From an uncultured Mucilaginibacter sp. (lineage in GTDB: Bacteria; Bacteroidota; Bacteroidia; Sphingobacteriales; Sphingobacteriaceae): DNA of 19,823 nt. Position numbers and translations under genes: made by a program. The stretch covers positions 1 to 19,823 of the forward strand of contig CAMLFI010000005.1 in NCBI GenBank assembly GCA_946479225.1, in the 5' to 3' direction. The stretch's first letter is position 1, and each line of letters starts with the position of its first letter. Positions 14,882 to 19,823 of this stretch are shown in pieces. Under the pieces are notes generated by a model. It was not told where the DNA came from. It worked only from the letters and a program-made list of their open reading frames with translations, and made no database searches.

Positions 14882-15400
14882 ATGTCAACAATTAACATAA
14901 AAAGAGTAAAAACCAGCGAGATCGAATTAAAAGATCGTTTGGTTAGCATACAGCGTGTAGCCAAAGTAACCAAAGGTGGCCGTACATTCAGTTTCTCAGC
15001 TATCGTAGTGGTAGGTGATGAGCAAGGTGTGGTAGGTTACGGTTTAGGTAAAGCTAAAGAGGTTACAGAAGCGATTGCAAAAGGTATAGATGATGCTAAA
15101 AAGAATCTTGTAAAGGTTCCTATTATCAACGGTACTGTACCTCATGAGCAAATTGGAAAATTCTCTGGCGGCTTTGTATTTATAAAACCAGCTGCTAACG
15201 GTACCGGCGTAATTGCAGGTGGTGCCATGCGTGCAGTACTAGAGAGTGCAGGTATACACAACGTATTGGCAAAATCAAAAGGCTCATCAAACCCGCACAA
15301 CGTGGTTAAAGCAACCGTATCAGCATTATCGCAATTGCGCGATGCTAACACAGTAGCTCAACAACGCGGCATCAGTTTAGGAAAAGTATTTAACGGATAA
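14882..15400 (+). CDS. rpsE: Ribosomal protein uS5
   Basis: The 172-residue S5 has the N-terminal double-stranded RNA-binding part ([23 protein letters not shown]) and C-terminal domain ([39 protein letters not shown]). The VTKGGR loop, where spectinomycin-resistance changes are found in other bacteria, looks wild-type. S5 lies at the mRNA entry site and affects decoding fidelity. rpmD follows after 7 nt. Confidence 0.97.
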   Translation: MSTINIKRVKTSEIELKDRLVSIQRVAKVTKGGRTFSFSAIVVVGDEQGVVGYGLGKAKEVTEAIAKGIDDAKKNLVKVPIINGTVPHEQIGKFSGGFVFIKPAANGTGVIAGGAMRAVLESAGIHNVLAKSKGSSNPHNVVKATVSALSQLRDANTVAQQRGISLGKVFNG

Positions 15401-15407
15401 TCAGAAC

Positions 15408-15587
15408 ATGGCAAAGATCAAGATAACTCAGATCAAAAGCGTGATCGATAGAAGTGAGCGCCAAAAAAGAACAGTGGAAGCACTGGGCTTGAAGAAAATA
15501 AACCACAGCGTGGAAGTTGAAGCTACTGCAGCTATTATTGGTATGGTTAGAAAAGTTAACCACCTTGTAGCGGTAGAAAACATTTAA
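15408..15587 (+). CDS. rpmD: Ribosomal protein uL30
   Basis: This short gene encodes 59 residues beginning [20 protein letters not shown] and continuing [33 protein letters not shown]. The pattern Q-x-KS-x-I, ALGLKK and GM-x-x-KV-x-HLV is that of L30. L30 is missing from some bacteria, but is present here in its usual place between rpsE and rplO, 7 nt after the former and 4 nt before the latter. Confidence 0.96.
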   Translation: MAKIKITQIKSVIDRSERQKRTVEALGLKKINHSVEVEATAAIIGMVRKVNHLVAVENI

Positions 15588-15591
15588 TATC

Positions 15592-16038
15592 ATGAACTTA
15601 AATAATTTAAAACCTGCAGAAGGTTCTACTAAAAATAGAAAAAGAATTGGTCGTGGTACAGGTTCTGGCCGTGGTGGTACATCAACACGTGGTCATAAAG
15701 GTGCCGGTTCACGCTCAGGTACAAGCCGTAAAATAGGCTTTGAAGGTGGCCAAATGCCATTGCAACGCCGTGTGCCTAAGGTTGGCTTTAAAAACCCTAA
15801 CCGTGTAGAGTACGTTGGTGTTAACCTTGATGTTTTGCAAGGCTTAATCGAAAAGTATTCAATAGCAACAATTGACCTTTCAACTTTGAAAGATCATGGT
15901 TTGGCATCAAAGAACGACAAGGTTAAAATTTTAGGACGTGGCGAACTTACTGCCAAAGTAGAAGTTACTGCACATGCATTTACCGCTACCGCGCAAAAAG
16001 CAATTGAGGCTGCTGGTGGCACCATAGTTAAGCTATAA
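15592..16038 (+). CDS. rplO: Ribosomal protein uL15
   Basis: The 148-residue L15 begins [43 protein letters not shown], the Gly/Arg-rich N-terminal extension that reaches into 23S rRNA, followed by [20 protein letters not shown]. The C-terminal domain ends with [20 protein letters not shown], as expected. It is 7 nt upstream of secY. Confidence 0.97.
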   Translation: MNLNNLKPAEGSTKNRKRIGRGTGSGRGGTSTRGHKGAGSRSGTSRKIGFEGGQMPLQRRVPKVGFKNPNRVEYVGVNLDVLQGLIEKYSIATIDLSTLKDHGLASKNDKVKILGRGELTAKVEVTAHAFTATAQKAIEAAGGTIVKL

Positions 16039-16045
16039 AATTTCT

Positions 16046-17386
16046 ATGAAGAAATTCATCACCACATTATCCAATATCTGGAAAATTGAGGATCTAAGAG
16101 TGCGTATAACTAACACACTCTTATTTCTTTTAATATATCGTGTAGGTTCATTCGTGCATCTTCCGGGTGTAGACGGCTCACAAACAGATACCAAAGAGGC
16201 CGAAGGCCTGGTTGGTTTATTAAACATGTTTGCGGGCGGTTCTTTCTCGCGTATTTCTATTTTCGCATTAGGTGTTATGCCTTATATCTCTGCATCCATT
16301 GTGATGCAGTTGTTAGGTATAGCCGTTCCTTATTTTGCTAAAATGCAGAAAGAGGGCGAAAGTGGCCGTAACAAGATCAATCAATGGACGCGTTACCTTA
16401 CTATTTTTATCACTGCCATACAGGCGGTAGCTTATCTGAACTCTCAGGTAACTGCTAACGAGATATTGATAGCTAACCCAATGTTTACCATTATGAATAC
16501 AATGGTATTAACCGCGGGTACATTATTTGTAATGTGGTTAGGCGAGAAAATTACAGATAAAGGTATTGGCAATGGTATTTCATTGATCATTATGGTGGGT
16601 ATTATTGCCCAGTTACCAGGTGCGTTTTTAGCAGAGTTCCAAAACCGTACAGGCGGAACAGGGGGCTTAATTACTTTTATTGTTGAGTTAATTGCGCTAA
16701 TAGGTGTGGTAATGTTTACCATTCTTATTGTACAAGGCACCCGCAAAATAGCCGTGCAATATGCTAAGCGTATTGTAGGCAACAAGCAGTATGGTGGTGT
16801 TCGTCAGTATATCCCTTTAAAGGTAAATGCCGCAGGTGTTATGCCAATCATATTTGCCCAGGCGCTAATGTTCATTCCTGCTACTATAGGTTCGTTTTTT
16901 CCGAAAGCGGCGTCTAACGGCGTTTTGATCCAATTGCAAAACTATAACTCATGGTTGCACAATATTGTGTTTGCTATATTAATTATAGTGTTCACCTACT
17001 TCTACACAGCTATTACAGTTAACCCGAAGCAAATGTCTGACGACATGAAAAAGAATGGTGGATTTATTCCGGGCGTTAAGCCAGGCAATCCAACTGAAAG
17101 TTTCATTGACGGCGTTATATCAAAGATCACGTTACCAGGCTCAGTGTTTTTAGCAATCATAGCTATTATACCGGCTTTGGCCAGCCAGGTAGGTGTAAAT
17201 AACTTGTTCGCACGTTTCTTTGGGGGTACTTCGCTTATCATTCTTGTAGGTGTTGTGTTAGATACCTTGCAACAGATAGAAAGCCACTTGTTAATGCGCC
17301 ACTATGACGGATTGATGAAAACCGGCAGAATAAAAGGACGTTCGGCTGTGCCAGCCGCTGCCGGAACAACTCCGACAGCCATATAA
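16046..17386 (+). CDS. secY: SecY, channel subunit of the Sec translocon
   Basis: The 446-residue protein has about ten membrane helices and forms the SecYEG protein-conducting channel in the inner membrane. Signature stretches are RITNTLLFLLIYRVGSFVHLPGVD (helix 1), GALGVMPYISASIVMQLL-type helix 2 (here FALGVMPYISASIVMQ, about 72-87), GNGISLIIMVGI, KQYGGVRQYIPLKVNAAGVMPIIFAQA, and the cytosolic loop MSDDMKKNGGFIPGVKPG, which binds SecA and the ribosome. An Ala/Pro-rich C-terminal tail ends in TPTAI. It sits between rplO (7 nt) and map (5 nt), the usual bacterial order without adk between. Confidence 0.97.
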   Translation: MKKFITTLSNIWKIEDLRVRITNTLLFLLIYRVGSFVHLPGVDGSQTDTKEAEGLVGLLNMFAGGSFSRISIFALGVMPYISASIVMQLLGIAVPYFAKMQKEGESGRNKINQWTRYLTIFITAIQAVAYLNSQVTANEILIANPMFTIMNTMVLTAGTLFVMWLGEKITDKGIGNGISLIIMVGIIAQLPGAFLAEFQNRTGGTGGLITFIVELIALIGVVMFTILIVQGTRKIAVQYAKRIVGNKQYGGVRQYIPLKVNAAGVMPIIFAQALMFIPATIGSFFPKAASNGVLIQLQNYNSWLHNIVFAILIIVFTYFYTAITVNPKQMSDDMKKNGGFIPGVKPGNPTESFIDGVISKITLPGSVFLAIIAIIPALASQVGVNNLFARFFGGTSLIILVGVVLDTLQQIESHLLMRHYDGLMKTGRIKGRSAVPAAAGTTPTAI

Positions 17387-17391
17387 TACGC

Positions 17392-18183
17392 ATGTCAAAG
17401 ATCATTTATAAGTCTGCTGAAGAGATAGAATTGATAAGAGAAAGCGCGCAGCTGGTTGCAAAAACACATGGCGAAGTTGCCAAAGTTATAGCGCCGGGAG
17501 TACGAACTATTGATCTGGATAAATTAGCTGAAACCTATATACGCGATAACGGCGGTATCCCTGCATTTTTAAACTATGGTGGTTTCCCCTACTCGCTTTG
17601 TATCTCCCTGAATGACCAGGTAGTACATGGCTTCCCGGGAAAGTATGAGTTAAAGGATGGCGATATCGTATCTGTTGATTGCGGCGTAATACTTAATAAA
17701 TATTATGGCGACTCCGCTTTTACTTTTGCCATTGGCGAGATAAGCGAGCAGGCTAAAACGCTTTTGCGCGTTACACGCGAGTGCCTTGACAAAGGAATTG
17801 AAAAGGCAGTTGTAGGTATGCGTGTGGGCGACATTGCCTATGCTGTGCAGGAACATGCCGAGAAGCATGGTTTTGGCATAGTTAGAGAGTTGGTTGGCCA
17901 CGGTGTTGGAACCAGGTTGCATGAAAAGCCCGAAGTGCCTAATTATGGTAAACGCGGTGCAGGAGTGAAACTGGAAGAAGGTATGGTGATAGCGATTGAA
18001 CCCATGATAAACGCAGGCCGCGCCGGTGTTAAGTTTTGGGATGATGGCTGGACAGTATCAACCGTTGATGGAAAACCATCAGCACATTTTGAGCATACAG
18101 TGGCCATACGCAAGGGCAAAGCCGACATATTATCTTCGTTTGATTACGTTGATAATGTTTTAAAAGAAAAAACAAATAATTAA
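17392..18183 (+). CDS. map: Methionine aminopeptidase, type Ia
   Basis: The 263-residue enzyme removes the initiator methionine from nascent proteins. All five metal ligands are in place: D96 (VSVDCG), D107 (YYGDSAF), H170 (LVGHGVGTRLHE), E203 (AIEPMI) and E234 (HFEHTVA), along with H79 (VVHGFPG). The length equals that of the E. coli enzyme and there is no N-terminal zinc-finger extension, hence type Ia. ATG at 17392 lies 5 nt after secY. A 63-nt spacer with a promoter-like element separates it from infA. Confidence 0.97.
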   Translation: MSKIIYKSAEEIELIRESAQLVAKTHGEVAKVIAPGVRTIDLDKLAETYIRDNGGIPAFLNYGGFPYSLCISLNDQVVHGFPGKYELKDGDIVSVDCGVILNKYYGDSAFTFAIGEISEQAKTLLRVTRECLDKGIEKAVVGMRVGDIAYAVQEHAEKHGFGIVRELVGHGVGTRLHEKPEVPNYGKRGAGVKLEEGMVIAIEPMINAGRAGVKFWDDGWTVSTVDGKPSAHFEHTVAIRKGKADILSSFDYVDNVLKEKTNN

Positions 18184-18194
18184 AAATATTTTAT

Positions 18195-18202
18195 TAATTT
18201 TG
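18195..18202 (+). promoter_or_regulatory. Likely internal promoter (-7 element) upstream of infA
   Basis: TAATTTTG matches the Bacteroidota -7 consensus TAnnTTTG exactly, 44 nt before the infA ATG. There is no TTTG 19-21 nt upstream, so the -33 element is missing or divergent. As at the rplC promoter, the motif is immediately followed by C and a GC hairpin (18203-18220), which makes a real start site more likely. Confidence 0.55.
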
Positions 18203-18246
18203 CGTCCCGCTTTTGGGGCGGATAATTCAGTAAAAATCAGTAAAAT

Positions 18247-18465
18247 ATGGCAAAACAATCTTCGATTGAACAAGATGGTACAATTCGGGAGGCGTTATCA
18301 AACGCGATGTTCAGAGTTGAACTTGAAAACGGTCATGAGATTATTGCGCACATATCAGGTAAAATGCGGATGCACTACATCAAAATATTACCTGGTGACA
18401 AAGTAAAATTGGAAATGAGCCCGTACGATTTATCAAAGGGGCGTATTACATACAGATATAAATAA
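18247..18465 (+). CDS. infA: Translation initiation factor IF-1
   Basis: The 72-residue protein is a single OB fold: [72 protein letters not shown] motifs such as [18 protein letters not shown] and SPYDL..GRI.YR identify it. IF-1 occupies the 30S A site during initiation. It likely has its own promoter and is followed by rpmJ after 8 nt. Confidence 0.96.
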   Translation: MAKQSSIEQDGTIREALSNAMFRVELENGHEIIAHISGKMRMHYIKILPGDKVKLEMSPYDLSKGRITYRYK

Positions 18466-18473
18466 TAAGCGAG

Positions 18474-18590
18474 ATGAAAGTTAGAGCATCCATAAAAAAA
18501 CGTAGTGCTGATTGCAAGATCATTCGTCGTAACGGCAAACTTTACGTTATCAACAAAAAGAACCCTAAGTTCAAACAACGTCAGGGATAA
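18474..18590 (+). CDS. rpmJ: Ribosomal protein bL36, degenerate zinc site
   Basis: This 38-residue gene begins [15 protein letters not shown] and ends NPKFKQRQG, which is clearly L36. The usual zinc ligands are C11, C14, C27 and H33. Here residue 11 is Ser, 14 is Cys, 27 is Asn and 33 is Phe, so the zinc ribbon is lost while one Cys is left. Length and fold-determining residues are normal. It sits in the standard infA-rpmJ-rpsM order. Confidence 0.96.
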   Translation: MKVRASIKKRSADCKIIRRNGKLYVINKKNPKFKQRQG

Positions 18591-18600
18591 TTAAAAAACA

Positions 18601-18640
18601 GTAACGATTCGTACAACGGTAGCCGCCGTTCGGTCGTTGC
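18601..18640 (+). promoter_or_regulatory. Nested hairpin leader upstream of rpsM
   Basis: An outer 7-bp stem (18601-18607 GTAACGA with 18634-18640 TCGTTGC, one G-U pair) encloses an inner 5-bp stem (18615-18619 AACGG with 18626-18630 CCGTT). It ends 17 nt before the rpsM ATG. In E. coli the alpha operon is repressed by S4 binding a structured leader at exactly this gene; an analogous role here is inference. Confidence 0.5.
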
Positions 18641-18657
18641 ATAAAGCAAAAAAAAAT

Positions 18658-19035
18658 ATGGCAAGGATTTCAGGTATTGATTTACCAAAGAACAAAAGAG
18701 GCGAGATAGGCCTAACCTACATTTACGGTATTGGCCGTTCAACTGCTCAGGATATTTTAACCAAAGCAGGTATCGATTTCAACACTAAAGTGCAGGATTG
18801 GAGTGACGATCAGCTAACAGCTATTCGTACTATCATCAACGACGAGATAAAGGTGGAGGGAGCGCTTCGTTCAGAAGTTCAGCTTAACATCAAACGCTTA
18901 ATGGATATCGGTTGTTACCGTGGTACACGTCATCGTAAAGGTTTGCCTCTGCGTGGTCAGCGTACTAAAAACAACTCACGTACCCGTAAAGGAAAACGTA
19001 AAACAGTTGCTAACAAAAAGAAAGCTACTAAATAG
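18658..19035 (+). CDS. rpsM: Ribosomal protein uS13
   Basis: From the ATG at 18658 the protein has 125 residues ([34 protein letters not shown]). An in-frame upstream start at 18637 would fall in the leader hairpin and is not needed. The helix-hairpin-helix YGIGRSTA, the segment [27 protein letters not shown] and the Lys-rich tail are diagnostic. S13 contacts the P-site tRNA and L5. It is one of the few genes in the cluster ending in TAG. Confidence 0.97.
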   Translation: MARISGIDLPKNKRGEIGLTYIYGIGRSTAQDILTKAGIDFNTKVQDWSDDQLTAIRTIINDEIKVEGALRSEVQLNIKRLMDIGCYRGTRHRKGLPLRGQRTKNNSRTRKGKRKTVANKKKATK

Positions 19036-19157
19036 TAAATAATGATTGGTGGTTGGTAAGTTTTACCATCGCCAGGAATAAAATAAATTATAATCGATTA
19101 GCGGGTCCGAGTTATTCAATAACTCAGTAATTCACTAAATCAATAATTAAACAAAAA
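19036..19157 (+). repeat. rpsM-rpsK spacer with octamer array and hairpin
   Basis: Four contiguous 8-nt units with consensus ANTCANTA run from 19114 to 19145. Near the left end, two 7-nt units (TGATTGG, TGGTTGG) stand at 19043-19056. Bases 19037-19047 are partly complementary to the fourth octamer and following bases (9 of 11), giving a weak inverted pairing. A perfect 6-bp hairpin TGGTAA-GTT-TTACCA lies at 19054-19068. Other bacteria have rpsM and rpsK close together. Confidence 0.65.
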
Positions 19158-19547
19158 ATGGCTAAAGCTAAAAAAGTAACCAAAAAGCGTATTGTAATTG
19201 TTGAAGCCGTTGGCGAAGCACACATCAACGCTACCTTCAACAATATTATCATAACCTTAACCAATAAAACCGGACAGGCTATATCATGGTCATCAGCCGG
19301 TAAAATGGGCTTCAAGGGTTCAAAAAAGAACACTCCTTACGCTGCCGGTCAGGCTGCTGCCGATTGCGGTAAAGCTGCTTACGATTTAGGTTTGCGTAAA
19401 GTTGAAGTATTTGTAAAGGGTCCTGGATCTGGTCGCGAGTCGGCTATCCGTACCCTGCAAACCACAGGTATTGAGGTTACTACTATAAAGGACATTACCC
19501 CACTTCCGCACAACGGTTGCCGTCCTTCAAAAAGAAGAAGAGTTTAA
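19158..19547 (+). CDS. rpsK: Ribosomal protein uS11
   Basis: The 129-residue S11 begins with a Lys-rich [13 protein letters not shown] and has [47 protein letters not shown] and the C-terminal [46 protein letters not shown]. These are the standard S11 signatures (30S platform, near the mRNA E site). It precedes rpsD by 67 nt of structured leader. Confidence 0.97.
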   Translation: MAKAKKVTKKRIVIVEAVGEAHINATFNNIIITLTNKTGQAISWSSAGKMGFKGSKKNTPYAAGQAAADCGKAAYDLGLRKVEVFVKGPGSGRESAIRTLQTTGIEVTTIKDITPLPHNGCRPSKRRRV

Positions 19548-19557
19548 TTAATCAATT

Positions 19558-19604
19558 TTTTAAAGCTAAGATTCAGCGGCTGCGGGCCGTTTGATACTTT
19601 AAAA
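19558..19604 (+). promoter_or_regulatory. Stem-loop leader upstream of rpsD
   Basis: TTTTAAAG (19558-19565) and CTTTAAAA (19597-19604) can form a perfect 8-bp stem. A smaller CGGC/GCCG stem (19577-19580 with 19586-19589) lies inside. The structure ends 10 nt before the rpsD ATG. S4 is a known autoregulator in E. coli and Bacillus subtilis, so a control role is plausible, but unproven. Confidence 0.4.
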
Positions 19605-19614
19605 GCAACAAATA

Positions 19615-19823
19615 ATGGCAAGATATACAGGTCCAAAATCAAAAATTGCACGTCGTTTCCGTGAGCCCATCTTCGGTCCGGATAAAGCGTTAGAAAGAAA
19701 AAACTACGGCCCTGGTATGCATGGCGCTTCAAAAAGAAGAGGCAAGCAATCAGAGTACGCGGTACAGTTAATGGAGAAACAAAAGGTTAAATACACTTAC
19801 GGTGTATTAGAGCGTCAGTTCGA
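19615..19823 (+). CDS. rpsD: Ribosomal protein uS4 (3' truncated by window), zinc-free form
   Basis: The frame from ATG at 19615 runs to the end of the window, giving 69 residues: [20 protein letters not shown], then [32 protein letters not shown] and [15 protein letters not shown]. This is the S4 N-terminal domain. No Cys is present where zinc-binding S4 proteins have their cluster, so this is the C-minus form. rpoA and rplQ normally follow but are outside the window. Confidence 0.95.
   Translation, partial: MARYTGPKSKIARRFREPIFGPDKALERKNYGPGMHGASKRRGKQSEYAVQLMEKQKVKYTYGVLERQF

Overview
The window looks like a chromosomal segment of a Bacteroidota bacterium, probably Sphingobacteriales (Mucilaginibacter or Pedobacter-like). 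The phylum call rests on promoters of the form TTTG-N19-TAnnTTTG, near absence of Shine-Dalgarno sequences, Cys-poor versions of S14, S4 and L36, and several Bacteroidota-type protein families. The genus-level call is from recall of similar proteins and is less certain.

Left part (1-6545) is a mixed accessory and housekeeping region. It opens with the 3' end of a large carboxypeptidase-regulatory/TonB-plug-like protein on the + strand. Minus-strand genes follow: a lipoprotein, a duplicated DoxX-like membrane protein with a clear promoter, a DUF92 (TMEM19/VTE6-like) membrane protein, an EVE-like PUA-fold protein, and a membrane-anchored coiled-coil protein of a family often mislabelled as a tRNA methyltransferase. 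Next are a prephenate dehydrogenase that resembles fungal Tyr1 far more than ordinary bacterial TyrA, and a convergent hotdog-fold acyl-CoA thioesterase.

Right part (6667-19823) is the fused S10-spc-alpha ribosomal protein cluster, all on the + strand: rplC-rplD-rplW-rplB-rpsS-rplV-rpsC-rplP-rpmC-rpsQ-rplN-rplX-rplE-rpsN-rpsH-rplF-rplR-rpsE-rpmD-rplO-secY-map-infA-rpmJ-rpsM-rpsK-rpsD (rpsD cut by the window end). It supplies much of both ribosomal subunits, the SecY translocon channel, methionine aminopeptidase and IF-1. The cluster starts at rplC under its own promoter; rpsJ and the str genes are not upstream. A second likely promoter lies before infA. Genes are mostly 1-20 nt apart or overlapping, but a few spacers are expanded.

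The most unusual content is in those expanded spacers. The rplP-rpmC, rpsN-rpsH and rpsM-rpsK gaps carry degenerate arrays with strict 7- or 8-nt periodicity. Two of them contain oppositely oriented array pairs able to fold into long imperfect hairpins. Other spacers hold compact hairpins that could be ribosomal-protein leader structures. Protein-level oddities include an 85-residue RGG-rich tail on S3, an L36 that lost three of four zinc ligands, and the fungal-type TyrA. I saw no mobile element, CRISPR array, rRNA or tRNA gene. No gene-free stretch exceeds 300 bases; the longest is 3332-3565, which holds decamer-type repeats.
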